Shown here: piece after piece, positions 37,986 to 46,078 of the stretch | How positions within the stretch are numbered: position 1 is the stretch's first letter | Layout of the letters: each line of letters opens with the position of its first letter | Assembly: GCA_001801105.1 (NCBI GenBank) | Contig: MGWS01000018.1 | Coordinates: 1-64,000, forward strand | Direction of reading: 5' to 3' | Length of the DNA: 64,000 bases | Source of the DNA: Gallionellales bacterium GWA2_60_18 | Lineage (GTDB): Bacteria; Pseudomonadota; Gammaproteobacteria; Burkholderiales; Gallionellaceae | Made by a program: the position numbers and the translations under genes | The notes under the pieces: model-generated | The model's database searches: none | The model's input: the letters and a program-made list of their open reading frames with translations, nothing else | Told to the model about the DNA's origin: nothing

Positions 37986-39115
37986 GGCAAGCACTCCCCG
38001 GCGATGCGATCCAGATAGTTGCGCATCACCGCAAAATACTGCTCGTCGTCCATCAGGAACGAGTCGTGCCCGTGCGCGGAAGTGATCTCGGCATAGCTCA
38101 CGTCGCGCTTGTTGTGCAGCAGCGCATGCAGGATCTCGCGTGAACGCTCCGGCGAGAAGCGCCAGTCGGTGGTGAACGACACCACCAGGAACTTCGCCCT
38201 GGCTACGGAGAAGGCGCGGTTCAGGTCGCCGTCGAGCTCGCGCGCGGGGTCGAAATAATCCAGCGCCTTGGTCATCAGCAGATAGGTGTTGGCGTCGAAA
38301 TACGCGGCGAACTTGTCCCCCTGATGGCGCAGGTAGGATTCGATCTGGAACTCGATGTCGTAGCTGAAGCCGAGCTTGCCGTGACGCAGCTCGCGGCCGA
38401 ACTTGTCGGCCATCGCGTCGTCGGAAAGATAGGTGATATGCCCCAGCATGCGCGCCAGCCGCAGGCCGCGCGTCGGCACCACCCCGTGCCGGTAGAAATC
38501 GCCGCCGTGGAAATCCGGGTCGGTGAGGATGGCGCTGCGCGCCACGTCGTTGAAGGCGATGTTCTGCGCGGTGAGGTGAGGCGCGGCGGCGATGACCAGC
38601 ACATGGCGCACGCGCTCCGGATAGGATAGCGCCCACTGCATCGCCTGCATGCCGCCCAGGCTGCCGCCGAGCACTGCGGCGAACTGCCCGATGCCGAGCC
38701 GGTCGGCCAGGCGCGCCTGCGATTCCACCCAGTCATCGACGGTGATGACCGGGAAACTGGAACCGTAGGGCTGGCCGCTCGCCGGGTCGATGGAGGAAGG
38801 GCCGGTCGAGCCGTGGCAGCCGCCGAGGTTGTTCAGGCCGATGACGAAGAACTTGTCCGTATCGACCGGTTTGCCGGGGCCGACCATGTTGTCCCACCAG
38901 CCGGCGTTCTCCGGCTGATCCGCATAGACGCCCGCGACGTGGTGATGGCCGGACAGTGCGTGGCAGATCAGGATGGCGTTGGATCTGTCGGCATTGAGCG
39001 TGCCGTAGGTCTCGTATACAAGCTCGTAGCGCGGCAGCACCGCGCCGCTGCGGAAGGTCAGCGGGGTGTCGAACTGCGCGCACTGCGCGGTAACTGTTCC
39101 GACTGAATTGTCCAA
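37982..39115 (-). CDS. metX: Homoserine O-acyltransferase MetX
   Basis: Acylates homoserine for methionine synthesis. The alpha/beta-hydrolase fold has its nucleophile in GGSLGGM near residue 150 and a catalytic histidine in SAHGHDSF near the C-terminus. No ATG fits. I prefer the TTG at 39115, which has GGAG six bases upstream and gives 377 residues; another TTG at 39127 is possible but lies in the terminator U-tract. The gene follows a SAM-II-like riboswitch and terminator, so high S-adenosylmethionine should lower its expression. Whether it uses acetyl- or succinyl-CoA is not decided. Confidence 0.94.
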   Translation of the reverse strand: MDNSVGTVTAQCAQFDTPLTFRSGAVLPRYELVYETYGTLNADRSNAILICHALSGHHHVAGVYADQPENAGWWDNMVGPGKPVDTDKFFVIGLNNLGGCHGSTGPSSIDPASGQPYGSSFPVITVDDWVESQARLADRLGIGQFAAVLGGSLGGMQAMQWALSYPERVRHVLVIAAAPHLTAQNIAFNDVARSAILTDPDFHGGDFYRHGVVPTRGLRLARMLGHITYLSDDAMADKFGRELRHGKLGFSYDIEFQIESYLRHQGDKFAAYFDANTYLLMTKALDYFDPARELDGDLNRAFSVARAKFLVVSFTTDWRFSPERSREILHALLHNKRDVSYAEITSAHGHDSFLMDDEQYFAVMRNYLDRIAGECLP

Positions 39116-39125
39116 ACCAAGCTCC

Positions 39126-39161
39126 AAAAGAAAACCCGTCCAGCTTGCGCCAAAACGGGTT
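39126..39161 (-). terminator. Attenuator hairpin in the metX leader
   Basis: On the minus strand, AACCCGT and ACGGGTT form a 7-bp stem (39155-39161 with 39133-39139) followed by TTCTTTT. It comes directly after the SAM-II-like element and ends right before the metX ribosome-binding site, as expected of a riboswitch expression platform. Confidence 0.7.
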
Positions 39162-39162
39162 G

Positions 39163-39218
39163 CCTCGCTTTAGCTGGTATGTTTAGAGTGCCCCGCAAGC
39201 TGATGTCAAATCGGCACT
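39163..39218 (-). promoter_or_regulatory. SAM-II-like (SAM-alpha) riboswitch upstream of metX
   Basis: On the minus strand a 6-bp P1 stem is formed by AGTGCC (39213-39218) and GGCACT (39187-39192). The loop carries GATTTGACATCAGCTTGCG, and the 3' part carries TCTAAACATACC then AGCTAAAGCGAGG, close to the conserved SAM-II TAAA...AGCTAAA pattern. A GCTT/AAGC pairing could make the pseudoknot. SAM-II elements typically lie before metX or metA in proteobacteria. The call rests on recalled consensus, not a covariance-model search. Confidence 0.75.
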
Positions 39219-39282
39219 GGTGCGCAGTTTCCGGTTTTTGCGCGCCGCTGTCAATCGCGCCGGAATCCCCGCTGTGATAACC

Positions 39283-39312
39283 TTGCGCGGGTCGAATCAA
39301 CAGACCGCGCAA
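39283..39312. promoter_or_regulatory. Inverted repeat upstream of oxyR
   Basis: TTGCGCGGGTC and GACCGCGCAA are complementary with one bulged base and lie 18-47 bases before the oxyR start. LysR-type regulators often bind such sites near their own promoters, so it may serve autoregulation. A hairpin in the leader RNA is an alternative. Confidence 0.35.
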
Positions 39313-39329
39313 ATGCCGCAATCCGTCTC

Positions 39330-40256
39330 ATGACATTGACCGATCTACGCTACATCATCGCCCTCGCCAGCGAAAGGCACTTCGGTCGCGCGGCGGAAAA
39401 ATGTTTCGTCTCGCAGCCGACGCTGTCCGTCGCCGTCAAGAAACTCGAGGAGGAACTGGGCGTCGCGTTGTTCGAACGCAGTGCGGGCGAGGTGCGCGCC
39501 ACGCCGGTCGGTGAGCAGATCGTCACTCAGGCCCGCGTCGCCCTGGCCGAGATCGAGCGCATCAGGACGCTGGCGCAGAGCGGCAAAGACCCGCTGGCCG
39601 GCGAATTGCGGCTCGGCGTGATCTACACCATCGGCCCCTATCTGCTGCCCGGACTGGTGGCGCGACTCCGCGCGGCTGCGCCGGCATTGCAGCTGGTGTT
39701 GCAGGAGAATTACACCGACCGCCTGCTGGAAGCGCTGCGCGCCGGCGAGCTGGATGTGATCGTGATCGCCACGCCCGCCGAAGAGGCCGGGCTGGTCGCC
39801 TTGCCGGTCTATGACGAGGCGTTCCGCGCGGTCGCGCCCGCCGGGCATCCCTGGCAGCAGCATGAGCGCATCGAGCCGGCCTGGTTGCTGGACGAGCCCT
39901 TGCTCATGCTGGGACCGGGCAACTGTTTCCGCGACCAGGTGCTCGACCTGTGCGCCCATGCGGATGCGCGCAACGGACGTGCACCGCGCATCCTGGAGGG
40001 CAGTTCGCTGGAGACGCTGCGTCAGATGGTGGTCGGCGGGGTGGGCGTCACCGTCATGCCGGCCAGCGCGGCCGATCCGATCAGCGGCGACGCGGCGCTG
40101 TGCGTGCGCCCGTTCGTCGAGCCCGAGCCGACGCGCCGCATCGCGCTGGTCTGGCGCAGCAGCTTCCCGCGTTCCCGCCTCATCGATGTGCTGCGCAGCG
40201 CCATTCTGGATTGCCGGCTGCCCGGCACCGCTCCCGTTCCCGCCGCGCTTCGCTAG
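39330..40256 (+). CDS. oxyR: Hydrogen peroxide-sensing LysR regulator OxyR
   Basis: A 308-residue LysR-type regulator. The N-terminal helix-turn-helix includes HFGRAAEKCFVSQPTLSVAV. The redox pair falls exactly at Cys199 and Cys208 (GPGNCFRDQVLDLC), the same numbers as in Escherichia coli OxyR, so disulfide switching is very likely retained. It is divergent from metX and convergent with ptsI. Regulated catalase or peroxidase genes are not in this window. Confidence 0.95.
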   Translation: MTLTDLRYIIALASERHFGRAAEKCFVSQPTLSVAVKKLEEELGVALFERSAGEVRATPVGEQIVTQARVALAEIERIRTLAQSGKDPLAGELRLGVIYTIGPYLLPGLVARLRAAAPALQLVLQENYTDRLLEALRAGELDVIVIATPAEEAGLVALPVYDEAFRAVAPAGHPWQQHERIEPAWLLDEPLLMLGPGNCFRDQVLDLCAHADARNGRAPRILEGSSLETLRQMVVGGVGVTVMPASAADPISGDAALCVRPFVEPEPTRRIALVWRSSFPRSRLIDVLRSAILDCRLPGTAPVPAALR

Positions 40257-40267
40257 CGCCGCTTCCG

Positions 40268-41995
40268 TCAGATTCTGTTCAGCCGGCCCAGCAGGTCGCG
40301 GATACGCATCGGGTCGTCGGCGCGCAGGATCTTTTGCGTGAGGCTGGCGATCTCCGGCAGGCTGGTGGTGAGGATGCGCTGCTTGATGTTCGGCACCTGC
40401 GCCGAGAACATCGAGAACTGGCGCAGGCCGAGACCGAGCAGCAGGCGGGTGTAGGGCAGTTCGCCGGCCATTTCGCCGCACACCGAGACCGGCACGCCGA
40501 GCTTGTTGGCGGTGCCGATCACATGCGCCAGCAGGTGCAGCACGGCAGGATGCAGCGGGTCGTATAGATGCGCCACCTCATCGTCGGTGCGGTCGATCGC
40601 CAGCGTGTACTGGATCAGGTCGTTGGTGCCGATGGAGAGGAAGTCCAGTTTCTTGGCGAATACGTTGAGCGCCAGCGCGGCGGCGGGGATCTCGATCATG
40701 CCGCCGATCTTCACCCCGGGATCGTAGGGGATGCCTTCCGCTTCCAGCGCAAGCTTGGTCACCGCGATGAATTCCAGCGTCTGGTTGAGTTCCGATACGC
40801 TCGACAGCATCGGCACCAGTATCTTGACGTTGCCGTAATGCGAGGCGCGCAGGATGGCGCGCAACTGGGTGCGGAACAGCTGCGGCTCGGCCAGGCACAG
40901 GCGGATCGCGCGTAGTCCCAGCGCGGGATTGCTGGCGACGCGCTCGGCGCCCTTGAGCTGTTTGTCGGCACCGAGGTCGAAGGTGCGGATGGTCATCGGC
41001 TGCCCGTCCATGCCGGCAGCGGCGCTGCGGTAGGACTCGAATTGTTCCTCTTCGTCCGGCAGGTCGTCGCGGTTGAGGAACAGGAATTCGCTGCGGAACA
41101 GGCCGACACCGGTCGCGCCATTCTCCTTTACCTCGGCGATGTCTTCCGGTTTTTCGATGTTGGCGTGCAATTCGATGAGGGTGCCGTCCAGCGTGCAGGC
41201 GCGCGCGTGGCGCAGGCGTTTGAGTTTCTTGCGCTCCAGCTCCCATCCGCTCTGGCGCAGCCGGTATTCGGCCAGGATGGACTTGTCCGGATCGACGATC
41301 AGCACGCCCTGTTCGCCGTCCAGGATCAGCAGGTCGTCTTCGCGGATCAGCTCGCGCGCGTGGTGCAGGCCGACCACGCACGGCGTATTGAGACTGCGCG
41401 CCACGATGGCGGTGTGCGAGGTCGCGCCGCCGAGGTCGGTGACGAACGCGGCATATTGCTGCGGCTTGAACTGGATCAGGTCGGCCGGGCTGAGGTCGTG
41501 CGCCACCAGGATCGTTTCCACATCGTGGCGCGTCGGCGGCGGACGGTGTCCGGGCTGGCCGGTGAGCTGCTTGAGCAGGCGCTCGGCGACCTGTCTCACG
41601 TCGGTTTGCCGCTCGCGCAGATAGGCATCCTCGAACTCTTCGAATTGTTCGACCAGATTCTCGGTCTGGGTCTTGAGCGCCCATTCGGCGTTGCAATGCT
41701 CGCTGGCGATCATCTCGCGCGGCGCGCTGCTGAGCAGCGGGTCGTCCATGATCATCAGGTGCAGTTCGAGGAAGGCGTCGAATTCGGCGGCGGCGCGGGC
41801 CGGGCGGTTGTTGCGGAGCTCTGAAAGTTCGCGGCGCGTGGCTTGCAGCGCGGCGTCGAAGCGCGCAATCTCCAGCTCGACGAGCTGTTTCGGCAGCGTG
41901 TAATGCGCCACCTCCAGCGAGGTGTGCGACACCAGATGCGCATGGCCGATGGCGATGCCGCTGGAGACGGAAATGCCGTGCAGGGTAAAGCTCAT
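40268..41995 (-). CDS. ptsI: PTS enzyme I
   Basis: A 575-residue phosphoenolpyruvate-protein phosphotransferase. The phosphorylated histidine is in LGGATSHTAIVARS, and the PEP-binding barrel has LFRSEFLF, and FLSIGTNDLIQYTLA near the C-terminus. The ATG at 41995 was chosen by family N-terminus (SFTLHGISVSSGIAIG). Its ribosome site (GGGG) lies within the terminal arm of a palindromic element that fills the gap from ptsH. No sugar permease is near, so the system is probably regulatory. Confidence 0.96.
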   Translation of the reverse strand: MSFTLHGISVSSGIAIGHAHLVSHTSLEVAHYTLPKQLVELEIARFDAALQATRRELSELRNNRPARAAAEFDAFLELHLMIMDDPLLSSAPREMIASEHCNAEWALKTQTENLVEQFEEFEDAYLRERQTDVRQVAERLLKQLTGQPGHRPPPTRHDVETILVAHDLSPADLIQFKPQQYAAFVTDLGGATSHTAIVARSLNTPCVVGLHHARELIREDDLLILDGEQGVLIVDPDKSILAEYRLRQSGWELERKKLKRLRHARACTLDGTLIELHANIEKPEDIAEVKENGATGVGLFRSEFLFLNRDDLPDEEEQFESYRSAAAGMDGQPMTIRTFDLGADKQLKGAERVASNPALGLRAIRLCLAEPQLFRTQLRAILRASHYGNVKILVPMLSSVSELNQTLEFIAVTKLALEAEGIPYDPGVKIGGMIEIPAAALALNVFAKKLDFLSIGTNDLIQYTLAIDRTDDEVAHLYDPLHPAVLHLLAHVIGTANKLGVPVSVCGEMAGELPYTRLLLGLGLRQFSMFSAQVPNIKQRILTTSLPEIASLTQKILRADDPMRIRDLLGRLNRI

Positions 41996-42149
41996 AGACA
42001 CCCCGGCAAATCTACTGCACAGCTCGATTGCTGCGTTGCGCGGTGCCCGGAATCCGGGGTCGCAAGGCGACAAACTGCTTGTACATTCCGGTTTCTGCGC
42101 CCAGTGCGCCTTGCACTCGATCCGCTCGCTACGATTTTCCGGGGTGTCT
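41996..42149. repeat. Palindromic element A between ptsH and ptsI
   Basis: A 154-bp element with 17-bp inverted ends (AGACACCCCGGCAAATC and GATTTTCCGGGGTGTCT, one mismatch). The core shares TTGCGCGGTGC, GTACATTCCGGTT and GTGCGCCTTGCA with elements B and C. One end touches the ptsI ATG and the other lies eight bases from the ptsH stop. It also carries the only plausible ptsI ribosome-binding site. Confidence 0.85.
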
Positions 42150-42157
42150 TCATTGGC

Positions 42158-42427
42158 TTATTCCCCCTCTCCGAAATAACCGCTGATGAGTTCCTCGATC
42201 CCCTGCATCGCCGCCGCTTCGTCCTCGCCGCTGGTCTCGACCGTGATGGTCGTACCCCTGGCGGCCGCCAGCATCATCACGCCCATGATGCTCTTGGCGT
42301 TCACGCGCCGTCCGTTGCGCGACATCATCACGTCGCACTTGAAGCGCGAAGCCAGTTGCGTGAGCTTGGCCGAGGCGCGCGCGTGCAGGCCGAGTTTATT
42401 GACGATCAGCACATCTTTTTGCAACAT
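42158..42427 (-). CDS. ptsH: PTS phosphocarrier protein HPr
   Basis: An 89-residue HPr. The phosphorylated histidine is His15 in NKLGLHARAS. A serine is present in the NAKSIMGVMMLA segment near residue 46, the position targeted by HPr kinase in many bacteria. It overlaps the end of the EIIA gene by 32 bases and precedes ptsI. Confidence 0.96.
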   Translation of the reverse strand: MLQKDVLIVNKLGLHARASAKLTQLASRFKCDVMMSRNGRRVNAKSIMGVMMLAAARGTTITVETSGEDEAAAMQGIEELISGYFGEGE

Positions 42428-42821
42428 CGCAGCCTTCCGAATCCATGTAAACGATGCAATCACGCCCGCCTTCGAGGGCGACCCTTGCCAGCTCCGGCAG
42501 GTTCTTCTCGGGGTGGCATACCACGCGCAGCAGCATCGGCAGGTTCACCCCGGCCACGCCCATCACGTGTTCGGCGCGGCACAGCTGGCGACCGATGTTG
42601 CTCGGCGTGGCGCCGAAGATGTCCGCCAGGACCAGCACGCCGTTGCCCGTATCGAGTTGCCGGATGAACTCGCGCCCTTCGTCCAGCTTGTGCTGCGGGT
42701 CATCCTCGGCGCGAACGGACAGCACTTTGAGATTGTCGGGCACTTTGCCCAGCACATGCCGCACGCAGTCCACCAGGCTTTCGCCGAGCGCGTTGTGCGC
42801 CACCACCAGAATTCCTGTCAT
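42396..42821 (-). CDS. Mannose-family PTS EIIA component
   Basis: A 141-residue EIIA-Man domain with the phospho-accepting histidine in LVVAHNALGESL (His9) and LVLADIFGATPSN later. No EIIB, EIIC or EIID genes follow, so, with ptsH and ptsI, it likely forms a regulatory phosphorelay rather than a sugar importer. Such manX-ptsH-ptsI sets are common in betaproteobacteria. Confidence 0.93.
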   Translation of the reverse strand: MTGILVVAHNALGESLVDCVRHVLGKVPDNLKVLSVRAEDDPQHKLDEGREFIRQLDTGNGVLVLADIFGATPSNIGRQLCRAEHVMGVAGVNLPMLLRVVCHPEKNLPELARVALEGGRDCIVYMDSEGCDVAKRCADRQ

Positions 42822-42986
42822 TCAGATCACCCCCATCCAGTATGCCGCCGCAAGCGCGATGCCCGGCACGACCAGCCAGCCATGGCGCACGGGCCAGCGC
42901 AGCACCTTGGCGTCGTCTTCATCGGCCTGCCGTTCCCCGGCAACAATCTTGCCGATCTCGCGCAATGCGTGGATGCCGTGCCGCAC
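42822..42986 (-). CDS. Small predicted membrane protein between apbE and the PTS genes
   Basis: A 54-residue reading from GTG at 42986 with AAGG upstream. It starts MRHGIHALREIGKIVAGERQ, and the C-terminal half, WLVVPGIALAAAYWMGVI, is a likely transmembrane helix. Its stop overlaps the base before the EIIA start region, and it fills an otherwise empty gap on the operon strand. A competing frame (42919-43164) looks like a shadow. I recognise no family. Confidence 0.45.
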   Translation of the reverse strand: MRHGIHALREIGKIVAGERQADEDDAKVLRWPVRHGWLVVPGIALAAAYWMGVI

Positions 42987-43025
42987 GGCGTACCTTGTAT
43001 TCGACGGCTTCTCTTTCCGGATCGC

Positions 43026-44072
43026 TCACGGCACTACCTCTGCCCGCATTTCCTTGTCGGTGAATTCTAGCCGTTTCTGCAGCGCCGCTGTGAGATGGAT
43101 GTTGCCCTGCGCATCCACCAGCAGCGCTTCGGGCAGGTTCATTTGCGCCGCCGCGGCGCGCCATCCGGTCGTGCCGGCGAGGAACGGCGGTTTGGAAGAC
43201 GCATCGGATAATAGCCCGGCGCGCGGCCCGCGCGTCAGGACGGTCAGCGCCTGCACGCCCTGTGCCGGATAGCCGCTGCGCGGATCGATCAGGTGGCTAT
43301 AGCGTCTGCCTTCCAGCTCGAAATAGCGCTGGTAGTCGCCGGAGGTGCCGATCGCTTCACCGTCATGCAGTTCCAGCGTGGCCAATGCACCGGGCTTGCG
43401 CGGATGCTGGATGCCGACGCGCCAGGCGCGCTTGCCGTGCTGCCCGAGCGCGATGATGTTGCCGCCGATGTTGACCAGCGCATTGCGGATGCCGCGCTTG
43501 CGCAACAGCTCCGCCGCGCGGTCGAGCGCGTAGCCCTTGGCGTAGCCGCCGAGGTCGAGGCGCACGGCCTGGTTGCGGCTGGAGGCGGTCGTTCCGCCGT
43601 CATTTGTGGGGGAGAGGACGATGTCGCTCATCTGCGGATTCGCCCGCACCAGCGCCGCGATCTTTTCCGCATCCGGCAGCACCGGCTTGAATTCGTCCGC
43701 CTGGAAACCCCAGGCCTCGATCAGTCCGCCGATGGCCGGGTTGAACAGTCCGCCGGACTGCGCGGAGAGCTGTGCGGCGTCGCGCAGCATCGCGGCGAGT
43801 TCCGGCATGACGGTTCTGGTCTCGCCCTTGGCGAAGGCGGCGTTCAACTCGCTCAGTTCGGAAGGCTGCCAGGCATGCAGCAGGTCATGCAGGCGCTGGA
43901 ATTCGTGCAGCACCGCGCTCGCTGCCTGGCGCGCGCGCGGTTCTTCCTCGCCGTAGATGCTGACATCCACCAGCGTGCCGAACACATAGCCCTGTTCCTG
44001 ATAGAGCTGCTCCTTGCCGCAGGCGCCGAGCAGCAGGGCGGTTGCCAGCAACAGGATACGCAGCCGGATCAT
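43026..44072 (-). CDS. apbE: FAD:protein FMN transferase (ApbE lipoprotein)
   Basis: A 348-residue lipoprotein: the signal ends in a lipobox with the modified Cys at 18 (LLLGAC). ApbE attaches FMN to threonine residues of exported or membrane flavoproteins such as NqrB/C or RnfG/D. Family motifs include RLDLGGYAKGYALD and NIGGNIIALG, and HLIDPRSGYPAQG. It overlaps the gshA stop by four bases. No Nqr or Rnf genes lie in the window. Confidence 0.94.
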   Translation of the reverse strand: MIRLRILLLATALLLGACGKEQLYQEQGYVFGTLVDVSIYGEEEPRARQAASAVLHEFQRLHDLLHAWQPSELSELNAAFAKGETRTVMPELAAMLRDAAQLSAQSGGLFNPAIGGLIEAWGFQADEFKPVLPDAEKIAALVRANPQMSDIVLSPTNDGGTTASSRNQAVRLDLGGYAKGYALDRAAELLRKRGIRNALVNIGGNIIALGQHGKRAWRVGIQHPRKPGALATLELHDGEAIGTSGDYQRYFELEGRRYSHLIDPRSGYPAQGVQALTVLTRGPRAGLLSDASSKPPFLAGTTGWRAAAAQMNLPEALLVDAQGNIHLTAALQKRLEFTDKEMRAEVVP

Positions 44073-45343
44073 TCGGAAGCGGTCTCTTCCAGCTCCAGCG
44101 CGGCCGCCAGCAGCGCCAGCCGCGCCACCACGCCGTAGGCATAGAAGCGGTTCGGCGTATCGTCCGGCAGGCATTCGGGGTTGGGCATGGTGCAGCTGTT
44201 CTCGAACGCCAGCGGCTCGAAGCGCATGCCCGGCGCATTGAGGTTCTCGTCTATCCCGCGCTCGGTATGCACGCGGTAGAAGCCGCCGACCACGTAATGG
44301 TCGATCATGTACACCACCGGCTCGGCCACCGCGTCGCCGACCTGCTCGAAGGTATAGACGCCTTCCTGTATCAGTACGTCGGAGACCTGCAATCCCTCCT
44401 TCACCACCGCCATCTTGTTGCGCTGTTTGCGGTTCAGCCCGCGCACCTCGCCGGCATCCTTCACCGTCATGATGCCCATGCCATAGGTGCCCGCGTCGGC
44501 CTTGACGATAACGAAGGGCTCATGCTGCACGCCGTATTCGGCATATTTGGCGCGAATCTGTTGCAGCACCGCGTCCACCTGCGTAGCGAGGCATTCCTCG
44601 CCGACTTTTTCCTGGAAGTTGATCTGGCGGCACACGGCGAAGCGCGGGTCGATCAGCCACGGGTCGATGCCGATGAGCTGGGCAAACTCGGTCGCGGCAC
44701 GGCCATAGGCGGCGAAGTGCTGCGACTTGCGCCGCGTGTGCCAGCCCGCATCGAGCGGTGGCAGCACCTGCTGGTCGAGGTTCTTCAGGATGTCGGGCGC
44801 GCCGCCGGAAAGGTCGTTGTTGAGCAGCACCACGCACGGGTCGAAATCCTCCAGGCCGAGCCGCCGGCCGCGCCGCACCAGCGGCTCCAGCAGCAGCGTG
44901 CCGCCATTCGGCAGCATGACCGGCGTGGGCGCGGTGACTTCCGGCAGCAGGCTGCCGACGCGCACGCGCATGCCGGCCTGCCTGAGGATCAGGACGAGCT
45001 GCGCGACGTTCTGCAGGTAGAACTGGTTGCGCGTGTGGTTCTCCGGGATCAGCAGCACGCCGCGCGCTTCCGGGCAGACCTTTTCCACCATGCTCTGCAT
45101 CGCCTGCACGCACAACGGCAGGAAATCGGGGTTCAGGTTGTTGAAGCCGCCGGGGAACAGGTTGGTGTCCACCGGCGCCAGCTTGAAGCCGCTGTTGCGC
45201 AGGTCCACCGAGGCATAGAACGGCGCGGCGTGTTCCTGCCACTGCTTGCGGAACCAGTGTTCGATGGTCGGTTGTGCGGCGAGGATGCGGCGCTCCAGGT
45301 CGAGCAACGGGCCTTTGAGTGCGGTGGTGAGATGGGGAACCAT
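44069..45343 (-). CDS. gshA: Glutamate-cysteine ligase, Acidithiobacillus ferrooxidans type
   Basis: A 424-residue enzyme for the first step of glutathione synthesis, of the type first seen in Acidithiobacillus ferrooxidans and unlike the Escherichia coli enzyme. Marker segments are FYASVDLRNSGFKLAPVDTN, LFPGGFNNL, IPENHTRNQFYLQN and KADAGTYGMGIMTVKD. It begins the gshA-apbE-small protein-EIIA-ptsH-ptsI run. A gshB gene is not in the window. Confidence 0.93.
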   Translation of the reverse strand: MVPHLTTALKGPLLDLERRILAAQPTIEHWFRKQWQEHAAPFYASVDLRNSGFKLAPVDTNLFPGGFNNLNPDFLPLCVQAMQSMVEKVCPEARGVLLIPENHTRNQFYLQNVAQLVLILRQAGMRVRVGSLLPEVTAPTPVMLPNGGTLLLEPLVRRGRRLGLEDFDPCVVLLNNDLSGGAPDILKNLDQQVLPPLDAGWHTRRKSQHFAAYGRAATEFAQLIGIDPWLIDPRFAVCRQINFQEKVGEECLATQVDAVLQQIRAKYAEYGVQHEPFVIVKADAGTYGMGIMTVKDAGEVRGLNRKQRNKMAVVKEGLQVSDVLIQEGVYTFEQVGDAVAEPVVYMIDHYVVGGFYRVHTERGIDENLNAPGMRFEPLAFENSCTMPNPECLPDDTPNRFYAYGVVARLALLAAALELEETASE

Positions 45344-45434
45344 GGCGTCCTGTGGATCGGGTCGATACGCCGCATTCTAGCCGATGGCGCCGCGTTTCAA
45401 GAAATCGCCCGTCCGTCGCGCGGTGCGGATGGCG

Positions 45435-45920
45435 TCAGGGAAGTTTCCCGAAGGGATGGTGGGTGAGGGTGACGGTGATGGTGTTGCGCGGGTTCTGGTT
45501 CGCGATGATCCGGGCATTGGTCCTTGCGCCCAGTGCTTTTTCCAGCACGCCGCGCATGAACAGGAAGTTGTCGTAGTCCGATGCGTCCAGTTCGATGTGT
45601 AGCGCCACATCCGCATATTCCGGGCGGGCGCAAATGGTGCCTATCGAGTTCAGCAGCTTTTCCACGCTGGGGTGCTGGCGTTTCACGCCGTCCAGCGGCA
45701 TCGAGATGAAGATCGAGTCGATGTTCACCGGGCCTTCGCGCCGGCTCATGATGCTGTGGTCATATCCGGCCTTGCGGATGGCATAGGACAGGTGTTCGTG
45801 GATATCGATCAGCCTGGCCTGCATGGCCGTGCCCGGCGCGGCGTTCTGGCTGCATCCGGCCAGGGCGGCGCAGGCGAGCAGCACGATGACGATGAAATTG
45901 GTCAGGGCGGGTCTGTTCAT
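45435..45920 (-). CDS. Predicted lipoprotein of unknown function
   Basis: A 161-residue protein with a lipoprotein signal ([10 protein letters not shown], modified Cys23). The mature part is mixed alpha/beta with [20 protein letters not shown] and ends in [15 protein letters not shown]. The pattern of a short strand-rich domain recalls OmpA-like or secretin-associated folds, but I cannot name a family. It lies 91 bases upstream of gshA on the same strand. Confidence 0.65.
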   Translation of the reverse strand: MNRPALTNFIVIVLLACAALAGCSQNAAPGTAMQARLIDIHEHLSYAIRKAGYDHSIMSRREGPVNIDSIFISMPLDGVKRQHPSVEKLLNSIGTICARPEYADVALHIELDASDYDNFLFMRGVLEKALGARTNARIIANQNPRNTITVTLTHHPFGKLP

Positions 45921-46078
45921 GGCGAAAACGGCTGGGCGGCGGTCGGGTGTCCCATGCGCTGGTCAGGATGGCCGCCAGTTTCCGTGCTCCGCGCGCGGGT
46001 GTCAACATCCCCTTGTCGGCGCTGCCGGTCAGGGCGGCCGCGGTGTTAGAATGCGCGCCTCATTTTGTAAGGCACGCC

